Assembly: GCF_001690275.1 (NCBI RefSeq)
Contig: NZ_LZGW01000022.1
Location: forward strand, 56,607 to 120,606
Direction of reading: 5' to 3'
Length of the DNA: 64,000 nt
Source: Gilliamella sp. WF3-4
Lineage (GTDB): Bacteria > Pseudomonadota > Gammaproteobacteria > Enterobacterales > Orbaceae
The notes under the pieces were generated by a model. The model was given only the letters and a program-made list of their open reading frames with translations, did no database searches and had not been told where the DNA came from. Numbering within the stretch: position 1 is the stretch's first letter; each line of letters begins with the position of its first letter. Both the position numbers and the translations under genes were made by a program. Positions 54,851 to 63,472 of this stretch are shown piece by piece.

Positions 54851-55123
54851 AGAAAGTTTGCTATTAGGAATAGAACATGATCAAAAAGCAATCCCTTCTT
54901 TGTAAAATATCATGTGAAAAATTTGCAATGCTTTCAAATATTATTAAAATAATATTATTTAGCTAATTACTTGAATTAATATACTTTAATGCTCCGAATT
55001 GGAATTAAGTTAGCATAATGAAGTTGTAGTCAAAAAATATTGTGCTGAATCTTGGCTAATTAGCTTAATTATAAGTAACTTAATTATCAGCAACATAACC
55101 GTTAAAATCTAAAATTAAGCAAG
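54851..55123. other. AT-rich spacer in the island
   Basis: 273 bp with no reading frame of note. It includes short A/T inverted repeats such as ATTATT/AATAAT runs. It looks like filler between cassettes. Confidence 0.3.
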
Positions 55124-55510
55124 ATGTATGAACTAAAAAAACTATGTCATGATTTACATTTACCAAGTGGTGATAAATTCACTCAAGATTGGGCGTATGA
55201 ATTGCCAGAGCAATACCGAACCGAAGAATGGTTAGATAGATATATTCGTGCTTATACTCATTCAACTTATTCAAAAACACAAAAACGTATATTAATGACT
55301 TTGATACTGGATGTCACGAATGATTTAGTTTCATCAGGTATTAGTGTATCCACCTTAACGATTAATCAAGCCCTAAAACTTTTATTGCAGGATTATAATT
55401 ATCATATGGAACTAATTGAGTATTGGTCATTATCTGACGAACCATTAGCGGACTGTTTTGCGCTAACTCCTGAAATAAGAAAGCTAAAAATGCAATTAAC
55501 TAAAAAATAA
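55124..55510 (+). CDS. Small helical protein of unknown function (possible immunity protein)
   Basis: 128 residues, almost all helical, with KKLCHDLHLPSGDKFTQDW and YELPEQYRTEEWLDRYIRAY, then RILMTLILDVTNDLVSSG and LIEYWSLSDEPLADCFALTP. It is soluble with no signal. The pattern of a short N-terminal helix plus YELPEQYR is common in small immunity-like proteins of rhs regions; I cannot name the family. The Shine-Dalgarno is weak. Confidence 0.5.
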   Translation: MYELKKLCHDLHLPSGDKFTQDWAYELPEQYRTEEWLDRYIRAYTHSTYSKTQKRILMTLILDVTNDLVSSGISVSTLTINQALKLLLQDYNYHMELIEYWSLSDEPLADCFALTPEIRKLKMQLTKK

Positions 55511-55545
55511 TATCCACTATCATCAATTTGCCTGCGAGGTTGATT

Positions 55546-55827
55546 ATGCAACGAACGACTAATCTATCTGATGATGAATTAAAACTGATACAAATGCGAT
55601 GTGAGAAAGCAACGGCAGGACCTTGGATCTCTTATCTTGAAGGTCGCGATCATAACAGTGGCAGTAATTTTATTATGACAGGTGATAAAAATAACCGCGG
55701 TGAAGATATTGAACTTATTGGTGCAACTATTGCCGATCAAGAATTTATTGCTCATGCTCGACAAGATATACCAAAATTAATTAATGAAATTAGAAGATTA
55801 AAGAAGTTAATTGCAAGTTCTACATAA
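55546..55827 (+). CDS. Conserved small protein (RCEKATAGPW family)
   Basis: 93 residues from ATG 55546. GCGAGG lies seven to twelve bases before it, so the TTG at 55528 is rejected. The segments MRCEKATAGPWISYLEGRDH, FIMTGDKNNRGEDIELIGA and TIADQEFIAHARQDIPKLI, plus a helical tail, recur in many otherwise unnamed bacterial proteins, as I recall. The function is unknown; the position suggests an accessory or immunity role. This is the best conserved protein in the island. Confidence 0.6.
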   Translation: MQRTTNLSDDELKLIQMRCEKATAGPWISYLEGRDHNSGSNFIMTGDKNNRGEDIELIGATIADQEFIAHARQDIPKLINEIRRLKKLIASST

Positions 55828-56179
55828 TATTACCTAAACACATAAATGAAAGAACAACGCTTGATGAATTTACCATAGTGGGGGCTACTACTTATTACCT
55901 ATATTCTTTTTCAACGCATTTATAGATTAATATAAATTGATAGAGAATCTTGGCAGATTAAAATGTTTTTAGTGAATGGATTAGCGATGGAAATATTTGT
56001 AAACCAACAGTAATGCAACAAAATCAATGAACACTATTTTCATGGTAAGATGCAGTATTCAATGTGACTATTTAAGCTTATTTTACGACTATTTTGTGTA
56101 CTTTATTGCAATGAATAAAACCATTATAACGGCTTAATATATTATAATTGTTAATATCATAAAAAACACAAATAACCCA
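55828..56179. other. Gap with gene debris in the island
   Basis: 352 bp without an intact gene. Short plus-strand stretches such as DRESWQIKMFL and, one frame over, SEWISDGNICKPTVMQQNQ read like parts of one small protein broken by frameshifts. They may be the relic of another cassette. Confidence 0.35.
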
Positions 56180-56563
56180 ATGAAAAATTATTACGCATTT
56201 GAAAAGTTAAACCCAAAAGAATTTATATTAGGAGCAGAAAAACAGCATATATTTCTTAATATGTTAGATATCGTATGCAAGGGAAATTTAACTTTATTTA
56301 CGCAATCTTTTTCAAATTTTGTTCATCTATTTCAAAGTGATAGCTTTTACATAGCACATAACCTAGTTTTCTATAAAGGTAAAAAAGCTATATGCAAAGG
56401 GCATGTTGTGAAAGCATTAAAAACTCAACTTATTGATTTTATAGAATATGCAATTAATCATGATGATCTTCGTTCATTTTTAATAACGCCTATTATAGCT
56501 AATCCAAATAACAAACAGGTTTTTTATCTTACGGAGGAAGGATTTTATTTATACGAAATATAA
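56180..56563 (+). CDS. Small protein of unknown function at the end of the island
   Basis: 127 residues, soluble and mixed alpha/beta, beginning MKNYYAFEKLNPKEFILGAE and ending QVFYLTEEGFYLYEI. There is no recognisable domain and no Shine-Dalgarno, and the 352 bp before it contain debris. Its size and composition fit the rest of the island. The 301 bp after it (56564-56864) are AT-rich and hold the promoter region of the next gene. Confidence 0.5.
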   Translation: MKNYYAFEKLNPKEFILGAEKQHIFLNMLDIVCKGNLTLFTQSFSNFVHLFQSDSFYIAHNLVFYKGKKAICKGHVVKALKTQLIDFIEYAINHDDLRSFLITPIIANPNNKQVFYLTEEGFYLYEI

Positions 56564-56864
56564 ATAATTTAAGTGTTTTCTAAATTTTAGTATAACGATA
56601 AGTGGTGATCATTACTTCTTTAATTTTTACAATCTGGTGTGACTAAATTCTTAATGCCCCGCCATTTTTGCAAACAGAGTTATCATTACCATATAAACAT
56701 AATAAATCCTATATTAATAAAAGTAGCAAAATCTAAAGGCATATTTGTCAGTAAAGTGAGGAAAAATACGTTGCCTTATTTATTTTTAATTTTATTACGT
56801 TTATATTAAATTTAAGTATATAATTGGTCAAAATCCCTTTAATCTAATTCTTCAGTGTATTTTT

Positions 56865-58076
56865 ATGACTAATATCTCTTCGTTTCGCCAAAAGCAAAGC
56901 GTTATTTTTGTTGCTTTTTTAGTCACTACATTTGTTGTTGGAATTGCTGGTGCTTTACAAGCCCCCACATTAAGTCGGTTTTTAACTTTCGATGTTAATG
57001 TTAATTCACGTCTGGTTGGGCTTTTTTTCTCGGTTAATGCCTTAGCCAGTATTGTTGGGAGTTTTCTATTGGCTAAATATTCCGACACAAAAGGCGATAG
57101 GCGTTATATTGTTATCTTCTGCTGTTTAATGGGCGTAGCTAACAGTATCACTTTTGCGTTTACGCGCCATTATTTGATATTAATTACCTTGGGCGTTTTA
57201 TTTGCGGCGTTATCGTCGGCTGCTATGCCACAAATTTTTGCATTAGCGCGTGAATATGCTGTTAAAACAGGGCGTAATGTTGTGGCATTTAATTCGCTTA
57301 TTCGGGCTCAACTTTCATTGGCTTGGGTGTTTGGTCCACCAATCTCATTTGGTTTGGCTATTAATTTTGGTTTTACGGCAATGTATTTAGCTGCCATGGG
57401 TATGTTTATGGTGGCGATGCTATTTGTTGCTGTATTTTTACCTTCAGTTGAAAAAAATCCTACCTCATCAATAAATAACAACCTAGATCTAAAAGTAGCA
57501 AATCAACCACTTTGGCAGAACAGAAATGTGCTATGTTTACTGTTATCTACTGTATTTATGTGGGCTGCGAATATGATGTATATCATCGATATGCCACTTT
57601 ATGTTGATGAAGTCTTACATTTGCCTGATTCTTTACCTGGCGTATTAATGGGGCTAGCTGCGGGTATTGAAATTCCAGTAATGCTCATCGCTGGATATTT
57701 AGTGCCTTATTTAGGTAAACGAAATCTGTTTTTTATTGCGATTACTTGTGGGCTAATTTTTTATACTGGTTTGATTCTTTGCACTGATAAATATGCTTTA
57801 TTAATACTACAACTTTTTAATGCATTATTTATTGGGATTGTTGCAAATATTGGTATTATTTACTTTCAGGATCTATTGCCAACTCGAATGGGGGTCGCAT
57901 CGACTTTATTTAATAATGGTGTCATTTTTGGCGTAATTATAGCTGGAATGTTGCAAGGGGTGTTATCTGATATTTATGGGCATAAGATTATTTATTGGGT
58001 TGCATTGATTATGGTGGCAATATCGTTGTTATTTTGCCTGTTGGTTAAAAAAGACACTGCTAGCCAAGTCAATTAA
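56865..58076 (+). CDS. SetA/SetB-like sugar efflux MFS transporter
   Basis: 403 residues, 12 helices. The segment APTLSRFLTFDVNVNSRLVGLFFSVNALASIVGS and the following AKYSDTKGDRR are typical of the sugar-efflux (Set) family; FALAREYAVKTGRNVVAFNSLIRAQLSLAWV and YFQDLLPTRMGVASTLFNN also match. Such proteins export glucosides, lactose or phosphosugar stress products. SetA and SetB cannot be told apart here. No Shine-Dalgarno is obvious. Confidence 0.85.
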   Translation: MTNISSFRQKQSVIFVAFLVTTFVVGIAGALQAPTLSRFLTFDVNVNSRLVGLFFSVNALASIVGSFLLAKYSDTKGDRRYIVIFCCLMGVANSITFAFTRHYLILITLGVLFAALSSAAMPQIFALAREYAVKTGRNVVAFNSLIRAQLSLAWVFGPPISFGLAINFGFTAMYLAAMGMFMVAMLFVAVFLPSVEKNPTSSINNNLDLKVANQPLWQNRNVLCLLLSTVFMWAANMMYIIDMPLYVDEVLHLPDSLPGVLMGLAAGIEIPVMLIAGYLVPYLGKRNLFFIAITCGLIFYTGLILCTDKYALLILQLFNALFIGIVANIGIIYFQDLLPTRMGVASTLFNNGVIFGVIIAGMLQGVLSDIYGHKIIYWVALIMVAISLLFCLLVKKDTASQVN

Positions 58077-58134
58077 AGGCGAACGAGTAACCAAAGTTAA
58101 TAAGTAATCATTAACGCATAGCCTATTCGCCTTT
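58075..58134. terminator. Long-loop hairpin between two convergent genes
   Basis: Nine-base stem AAAGGCGAA (58075-58083) with TTCGCCTTT (58126-58134), 42-base loop, between the sugar exporter and ypfJ. It overlaps the exporter stop codon. Confidence 0.4.
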
Positions 58135-58140
58135 TATTAT

Positions 58141-58995
58141 CTATTCCGTAAAGGTATTGCATTGGTTGATTGCACCACTATCAAACCCACGTTTAAACCA
58201 CGTGTAACGTTGTTCAGATGTGCCATGTGTAAAACTATCGGGTACAATGCGCCCCTCGCTTTGCTGTTGTAAGCGGTCATCGCCAATGGCTTTTGCAGTG
58301 TTTAACGCTTGTTCAATATCGCCAACTTCAAGAATATTCTCTTTTTGCATGGCATTCCCCCACATCCCCGCGTAGCAGTCGGCTTGCAATTCTAACTTAA
58401 CGGATAATTTATTATCGATATTTGCTTGGCCTTGCTTTAACCGCTCCACTTGGTCAAATGTTCCAAGCAAATTTTGCACATGATGACCAATTTCGTGAGC
58501 GATTACGTAACCCTGTGCAAAATCACCTCCACCGCCCAGCCGTAGTTTTAACTCTTGATAGAACGAAGTATCAAGGTAAACAGTTTTATCAATACTACAA
58601 TAAAATGGTCCCATAAAAGCTTTACCCATACCGCAAGATGTTTGGGTTGCGCCATTATAAAGCACTAATTTAGGAGGAGTGTAGGTTTTACCTAAATGTT
58701 GAAATTCTTGATGCCAATAATCTTCAGTGCTTGCTAAAATGATTGATGTAAATTTGGCAGCATCTTCATCATTAATTGAATATTGGTTTGAGCTTTGTTC
58801 AGTGCTATTTGTGTCAATAAGATCTGAATTTAGTAGCCCTGTTAAATCAACACCATAATAGCCAGCAACTAATACCACCAGCAATAACGCAACTTTACCT
58901 TTACCACCAATAGGGATTCGAGCACCTGAATCACCAATCGATTGTGAGCGACGATCTTCAATATTATCGCTTTCTCTTTGGTCTCTCCAACGCAT
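58141..58995 (-). CDS. ypfJ: Neutral zinc metallopeptidase YpfJ
   Basis: Membrane-anchored putative zinc metallopeptidase of the YpfJ family. One transmembrane helix at about 34-50 ([18 protein letters not shown]), and zincin motif HEIGHH with H167, E168 and H171. The opening [14 protein letters not shown] and the C-terminal [15 protein letters not shown] match the family. The start is put at 58995 (MRWRDQ), with AAGG eight bases upstream; an ATG two codons earlier is too close to it. 284 residues. The substrate is unknown. Confidence 0.88.
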   Translation of the reverse strand: MRWRDQRESDNIEDRRSQSIGDSGARIPIGGKGKVALLLVVLVAGYYGVDLTGLLNSDLIDTNSTEQSSNQYSINDEDAAKFTSIILASTEDYWHQEFQHLGKTYTPPKLVLYNGATQTSCGMGKAFMGPFYCSIDKTVYLDTSFYQELKLRLGGGGDFAQGYVIAHEIGHHVQNLLGTFDQVERLKQGQANIDNKLSVKLELQADCYAGMWGNAMQKENILEVGDIEQALNTAKAIGDDRLQQQSEGRIVPDSFTHGTSEQRYTWFKRGFDSGAINQCNTFTE

Positions 58996-59217
58996 AGTCA
59001 TTACCTTTGTTAGTTTTTATTCATTTTAGATGATAACAAGTAAGGATTCTAGATTAAACTGATGTTATCGTTGCAATTTGAAAAACTTAATAATAAATAA
59101 CCTGCTTTACAATCTTTACGATGAGTAAAGCATTTGTTCTCAAAAAAGTTATTTCTTATTATTTTTAGGTATATAATATCACTATCACAGTGTTGTTTAA
59201 TATTCAAAGGTATTATC

Positions 59218-60099
59218 ATGCCATATTTATTGCTGACATTAGCGGCTTGTTTTTGGGGCGGTAATTATGTGGTGGGGCGAGTTTTAGTTACCCAAGCCGA
59301 TCCCATGGTGATATCTGAAGGGCGTTGGGTTATTACTGCGCTGTTACTATTGTGCCTTTATTATAGCCAAGTGCGTAGCGACTTATCCAAAATTAAAAAG
59401 TCAATCTGGCCAATATGTTTGCTAGCTATTTTTGGTCAAATTATATTTCCATTAGCGCTATATATTGGGCTTCAATATACTTCATCGCTCAATGCGTCAA
59501 TTTATTTGTCAGCCACACCTGGAATGGTTTTAGTAATGAATAAATTACTATTTAATGATGCAATTTCAAAAAATAATATTTTAGGCGTTTTGTTCAGTAC
59601 TATGGGGGTTATTTATCTTATTCTGCAAGGAAATATCGCCAATTTAAGCGAGCTCAGCAATATTAATAAAGGTGATTTATGGGCGATGGCTTCAGCAATA
59701 AGCTGGGCTTGCTATAGCGCATTTTTACGGTTAAAAGATAAATCGATATCAGGTAATGCCTTTGTGACTGTGAGTGCCGTATTAGGCTCGGTAATGTTGT
59801 TGCCTATTGCGTTAGTCTATTTTTATTTTCATCCTATTGAGAACCTTGCTCATTATACTGATACGAGTTTTTTGCTTGGCTTATTGTATATTGCCGTTTT
59901 TGCATCTTGGCTTTCTTATTTATTTTGGAATAGAGGCATTGTGGCTATTGGTGCAACACGAGGGCAAATATATACTCACATTATTCCTTTGTCAGCAGGC
60001 ATTTTCAGTATTGTCTTTTTACATACACAAGTTGCGTATTTCCATATTGTTTCGATCATATTCATTGTCATTGGGATCTATTTTTGCTCAAAAAGATAA
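59218..60099 (+). CDS. EamA/DMT-family transporter
   Basis: Ten-helix drug/metabolite transporter made of two EamA repeats, 293 residues from ATG 59218 (MPYLLLTLAACFWGGNYVVG). AAAGG is seven bases upstream; an in-frame ATG at 59134 is rejected because it adds an unlikely leader. Typical segments are PMVISEGRWVITALLL, GLQYTSSLNASIYLSATPGM and FASWLSYLFWNRGIVAIGATRG. The family exports amino acids or metabolites; the substrate is unknown. Confidence 0.85.
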   Translation: MPYLLLTLAACFWGGNYVVGRVLVTQADPMVISEGRWVITALLLLCLYYSQVRSDLSKIKKSIWPICLLAIFGQIIFPLALYIGLQYTSSLNASIYLSATPGMVLVMNKLLFNDAISKNNILGVLFSTMGVIYLILQGNIANLSELSNINKGDLWAMASAISWACYSAFLRLKDKSISGNAFVTVSAVLGSVMLLPIALVYFYFHPIENLAHYTDTSFLLGLLYIAVFASWLSYLFWNRGIVAIGATRGQIYTHIIPLSAGIFSIVFLHTQVAYFHIVSIIFIVIGIYFCSKR

Positions 60100-60384
60100 A
60101 TTGCTAACTCAGCATAAAATAGTGTGTAAAATATTTAGTATTAGTTGGTTAATTAGCCGAATATTTACAATATCATGTTATTTTGCTATAGTTAGCACTC
60201 AATTTTCACGAAAAGGAATTGTTTTGTTGTTATTTAGTAGAAATCAAGATAGACAATAAAACATCGGTTTTTGCTTTTTTATTATCCTCATTTTTTATCT
60301 TTGCTGTATTTTTGCTTCAATTTTAATTAGCTGATAAACACATTTTTAATGTGTAATCTAAAAAGTACGTTCTTTGTGTATTAA

Positions 60385-60402
60385 AAGGTAACCGTTTACC
60401 TT
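60385..60402 (+). promoter_or_regulatory. Inverted repeat upstream of proP
   Basis: AAGGTAA (60385-60391) with TTACCTT (60396-60402), 48 bp before proP, in a 351 bp gap (60100-60450) with no gene. It could be an operator for an osmotic or other regulator. Confidence 0.35.
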
Positions 60403-60450
60403 GTTGCATCATTCCTTTTTTATTCTTTGCATGTAAACAGGCGGTATTTT

Positions 60451-61956
60451 ATGAAAAAGACAAAAAGATCCAAAAACAAACCATTAAATATTAACGATAT
60501 TACCATAATTGATGATAACAAGTTAAAAAAAGCCATTACTGCAGCAGCGCTCGGTAATGCGATGGAGTGGTTCGATTTTGGTGTGTATGGCTTTTTAGCT
60601 TATGTGTTAGGGCAAGTGTTTTTTCCTGATGCATCGCCTAGTGTTCAAATGGTGGCGGCATTAGCCACGTTTTCGGTCCCGTTTTTGGTCAGACCATTAG
60701 GTGGGGTGGTTTTTGGTATGCTTGGTGATAAATTTGGACGCCAAAAAGTACTATCCATCACTATCATCATTATGTCGTTAAGTACTTTTTGTATTGGCTT
60801 AATTCCTTCTTACGCTTCAATTGGCATTGCTGCACCGGTGTTATTATTGTTAGCTAAATTTGCGCAAGGGTTTTCAATTGGTGGAGAATATTCTGGCGCA
60901 GCGATATTTGTTGCCGAGTATTCGCCAGACCGCAAACGTGGTTTTATGGGGAGCTGGTTAGATTTTGGTTCTATTGCTGGTTTTTTAGTGGGTGCGGGTT
61001 TAGTGGTATTGTTATCAAGCATTCTTGGCAAAGAAGTGTTTCATAACTGGGGATGGCGAATTCCATTTTTATTTGCCCTACCATTAGGATTGATTGGGCT
61101 TTATTTACGTCATGCATTAGATGAAACGCCTGCATTTCAACAGCATACTGATTTAATGGATCATAATGATCGCAATCATATTGAAAATCAACCTAAAATG
61201 ACATTTAAACAGATCATTACAAAATACTGGCGGAGTTTGCTTATTTGTGTAGGGCTGGTGATTGTGACCAATGTGACTTATTACATGCTATTAACCTATA
61301 TGCCTAGTTATTTATCTCACAATTTAAATTATGATACAGATCATGGCGTGTTAATTATTATAACCATCATGATTGGTATGTTATTTGTGCAACCATTGAT
61401 TGGTTTTATTAGCGACAAAATCGGTCGAAAGCCATTTATTATTGGTGGTAGCTTAGGGTTATTAATTCTTGCTTATCCTGCATTTGTTATGATCAACAGC
61501 GATATTATTGGGCTTATTTTTTTAGGATTGTTGATTTTGGCTATATTACTTAACTGTTTTACTGGTGTTATGGCCTCTATTTTACCTGCTATCTTTCCAA
61601 CCAGTATTCGTTACAGTGCGTTGGCTATATCTTTTAATATTTCGGTATTGGTGGCTGGTGCTACACCAACAGTTATCGCTTGGTTAGTTGCAGAAAGTCA
61701 TAATTTATATATGCCAGCTTATTATCTAATGGCTGTGGCATTAGTTGGTTTACTTACTGGCATAAAAATGAAAGAAACCGCTAATCGACCATTGCGTGGC
61801 GGAACGCCTGCGGCATCTGATCGGTCAGAAGCAAAAGAAATTTTATCAGAACATTTTGATTCGATTGAACATAAGGTCGAAGATATTGATGAACAGATTG
61901 AAACATTGCAAGAACAGCGCCAAAACTTAGTCGATCAGCATCCTAAATTAGATTAA
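60451..61956 (+). CDS. proP: ProP-like osmolyte:H+ symporter
   Basis: MFS carrier for proline and glycine betaine. 501 residues from ATG 60451, preceded by AGGCGG. Twelve helices, with AAALGNAMEWFDFGVYGFLAYVLG at the start and GMLGDKFGRQKVL after helix 2. The C-terminal cytoplasmic tail ends in a heptad-rich coiled coil (IEHKVEDIDEQIETLQEQRQN), the osmosensing feature of E. coli ProP (500 residues). A terminator follows. Confidence 0.92.
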   Translation: MKKTKRSKNKPLNINDITIIDDNKLKKAITAAALGNAMEWFDFGVYGFLAYVLGQVFFPDASPSVQMVAALATFSVPFLVRPLGGVVFGMLGDKFGRQKVLSITIIIMSLSTFCIGLIPSYASIGIAAPVLLLLAKFAQGFSIGGEYSGAAIFVAEYSPDRKRGFMGSWLDFGSIAGFLVGAGLVVLLSSILGKEVFHNWGWRIPFLFALPLGLIGLYLRHALDETPAFQQHTDLMDHNDRNHIENQPKMTFKQIITKYWRSLLICVGLVIVTNVTYYMLLTYMPSYLSHNLNYDTDHGVLIIITIMIGMLFVQPLIGFISDKIGRKPFIIGGSLGLLILAYPAFVMINSDIIGLIFLGLLILAILLNCFTGVMASILPAIFPTSIRYSALAISFNISVLVAGATPTVIAWLVAESHNLYMPAYYLMAVALVGLLTGIKMKETANRPLRGGTPAASDRSEAKEILSEHFDSIEHKVEDIDEQIETLQEQRQNLVDQHPKLD

Positions 61957-61979
61957 TTTTTGTTGCGTAATTTTAGTGC

Positions 61980-62020
61980 ATCCGAGTTAAGACATTTTCA
62001 GTAACTAACTCGGATTTTTT
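61980..62020 (+). terminator. proP terminator
   Basis: Nine-base perfect stem TCCGAGTTA (61981-61989) with TAACTCGGA (62006-62014), extended by one A-T pair, then TTTTTTT from 62015. Confidence 0.85.
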
Positions 62021-62202
62021 TATAATGAGATTATGTAAGCATAACAAACCTAAAATTTTACTCAATGATAACGACAAAATATGAAACAGAACATGATAAG
62101 TAATAATAGAATGATGAGATAAATGGGATATAACAAAATAAACAGGGAAATAATGAAATTGTTTTTTGAAAAAGCGTTACAAAATATGAAATAAAAAAGT
62201 GC

Positions 62203-62568
62203 TTAAAAAATTTCGCCCTTGTGAGATTGGCATAGCTCACGGTAGCCTATGCCCATTTGAGACATACTTTCAAGAGCTTCCTCTCCGAATTCTTTTAAAT
62301 TTTGAATATCTAAATCAGCTTTCTGTACAGATATGCCTAATAAATTACAAAATTCTTCCCAAGTTCCTTTTAACTCCAAACCGTTTGGAGTTTTTTTCCC
62401 TGATAAATTACGATAAAGCTTGTTTTCTTTAACAAAATTTAATTTAGAAGCCCAAACGGTTTGGGAAAATTTTTCAAAAGCATCAGCCATTTGAGCCTGA
62501 CCTAAAAGCTGGTTAACTAGGTCACGATCCTCACTATATTCACTTTGAATTGTGGTCATAGTATTCAT
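62203..62568 (-). CDS. Island protein of unknown function, tandem paralogue 1
   Basis: 121 residues: MNTMTTIQSEYSEDRDLVNQ, then KLNFVKENKLYRNLSGKKT, GTWEEFCNLLGISVQKADLD and IQNLKEFGEEALESMSQMGI. It belongs to a family of island and phage proteins with a GTWE-x-FC-x-LLG-S and a GIGYREL segment. The second half looks like a helix-turn-helix-type bundle, but no DNA-binding role is proven. It starts one base before the stop of paralogue 2 ends (TAATG overlap), so translation is coupled. It ends early (GEIF) compared with paralogue 2. Two palindromes lie inside the coding sequence. Confidence 0.7.
   Translation of the reverse strand: MNTMTTIQSEYSEDRDLVNQLLGQAQMADAFEKFSQTVWASKLNFVKENKLYRNLSGKKTPNGLELKGTWEEFCNLLGISVQKADLDIQNLKEFGEEALESMSQMGIGYRELCQSHKGEIF
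62374..62390. repeat. Palindrome A in paralogue 1
   Basis: CTCCAAAC-C-GTTTGGAG, 17 bases, perfect around centre 62382 and extended by two more A-T pairs outward (62372-62392). Core CCAAAC-n-GTTTGG is shared with the site centred 76 bp away at 62458. Confidence 0.9.
62451..62465. repeat. Palindrome B in paralogue 1
   Basis: CCCAAAC-G-GTTTGGG, 15 bases, centre 62458. Same core as palindrome A but read in a different codon frame. Confidence 0.9.
62473..62561 (-). repeat. 89-bp identical repeat (copy in paralogue 1)
   Basis: Identical base for base to 62946-63034 (offset 473). It covers the first codons of both paralogues, which share MTTIQSEYSEDRDLVNQLLG and QAQMADAFE. Outside it identity drops sharply, which suggests recent duplication or gene conversion of this block. 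Confidence 0.9.
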
Positions 62569-63041
62569 TACATCATTAATCCCTTGCTCATCAATTGCAG
62601 GTAGTTCAATTGATTGTTTTGTGGGGTGGGATTTGCTTTGCGTACTATATTTTTGACTCCTAATTTATTAACACTTTGTAAATGCATTAATTTGCGATAT
62701 TGATGTAATTCGCGATATCCGATACCTATGCGGGACATGGATTCAAGGGCTTCTTCGCCGAATGATTTTAGGTTTGCTATATCTAATTCAATTTTGTCTC
62801 TAGATGAACCGAGTAACAGACAAAAATCTTCCCACGTTCCTGAAAATAGCGAACCGTTCGCGGTTTTCATTCCTTTAAGTTGTTGATATAGTTTATTTTC
62901 ACGGATAAAAACCAATTTAGATGTGCGAACCGTTCGCGAAAACTGTTCAAAAGCATCAGCCATTTGAGCCTGACCTAAAAGCTGGTTAACTAGGTCACGA
63001 TCCTCACTATATTCACTTTGAATTGTGGTCATAGCATTCAT
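62568..63041 (-). CDS. Island protein of unknown function, tandem paralogue 2
   Basis: 157 residues: the same N-terminus as paralogue 1, then KLVFIRENKLYQQLKGMKT, GTWEDFCLLLGSSRDKIELD and ALESMSRIGIGYRELHQYRK. It has a C-terminal extension, LMHLQSVNKLGVKNIVRK, followed by a polar tail. Its extension is related to the end of the third, broken copy. The family resembles island proteins I cannot name. It contains two identical 13-base palindromes. Confidence 0.7.
   Translation of the reverse strand: MNAMTTIQSEYSEDRDLVNQLLGQAQMADAFEQFSRTVRTSKLVFIRENKLYQQLKGMKTANGSLFSGTWEDFCLLLGSSRDKIELDIANLKSFGEEALESMSRIGIGYRELHQYRKLMHLQSVNKLGVKNIVRKANPTPQNNQLNYLQLMSKGLMM
62849..62861. repeat. Palindrome A in paralogue 2
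   Basis: GCGAAC-C-GTTCGC, 13 bases, centre 62855, at exactly the same place as palindrome A of paralogue 1 (offset 473). Confidence 0.9.
62925..62937. repeat. Palindrome B in paralogue 2
   Basis: GCGAAC-C-GTTCGC, identical to palindrome A of the same gene, centre 62931, 76 bp from it. Confidence 0.9.
62946..63034 (-). repeat. 89-bp identical repeat (copy in paralogue 2)
   Basis: Partner of 62473-62561. The intergenic tail beyond it (from about 63040) is also partly repeated, with more differences. Confidence 0.9.
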
Positions 63042-63113
63042 TGCATCATTAATTCCTTGTTTATCAATTGTAGGTAGTTAATTGTTTCTTTTGCTTTGTG
63101 TGCTATATTTTAA

Positions 63114-63464
63114 CTAATTTAATTTATTAATACTTTGTAAATGCTCTAATCGTTCTAAATATTTTTCGTCTATAAGCCGATCTAAAGCTATGCTTGCCGA
63201 TGCCCCCCTCACGAACCAAAGATTCAAACTCATTAATTAGTTGAATTAGTAAGTCGGCATATTCTTGATTACCTTTGAATACACAATTGATTCATACACA
63301 TTATTGACAGCTTGACTAACTTTTAAGGTATTTCCTAGTAACGCTAACGAAAATAATTGTATTCTTTGCATAGCAATAAATTCGCCTGCGATTTGAAAGC
63401 TTTCAGTTATGAATTCTTTTTCAATATCTTCAAGTGCGGAATCAAACTCTTTCAGTATAGTCAT
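63114..63464 (-). pseudogene. Third, frameshifted copy of the paralogue family
   Basis: The intact-looking first part (63246-63464, 72 residues: EFDSALEDIEKEFITESFQI and QRIQLFSLALLGNTLKVSQA) runs into a stop. In other frames the continuation reads QEYADLLIQLINEFESLVRE, then GIGKHSF, then YLERLEHLQSINKLN and a stop at 63114-63116. LQSINKL matches LQSVNKL of paralogue 2, and FESLVREGGIGKHSF parallels LESMSRIGIGYREL, so this is a related gene broken by frameshifts. Its N-terminal part has diverged strongly and has no obvious palindrome pair. Confidence 0.6.
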
Positions 63465-63472
63465 GTTAATCC

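Larger units (their letters stand above)
52196..56563 (+). other. Island of eight small genes, probable orphan immunity store
   Basis: Eight same-strand genes of 94-165 residues with no mutual similarity. Several have weak or no Shine-Dalgarno, and the spacers of 65-350 bp are AT-rich; one (55828-56179) still contains gene-like debris. Two products carry domains common among immunity proteins (CPCC zinc knuckle, DUF6985-like), and one resembles ComJ. Such collections follow rhs, cdiA or T6SS effector loci, or drift away from them. No toxin gene lies in the island itself. Confidence 0.5.

Noticed and set aside
59837..60259. 140-residue plus-strand frame overlapping the EamA gene
   Set aside because: It overlaps the well-supported transporter in another frame and has no family features.
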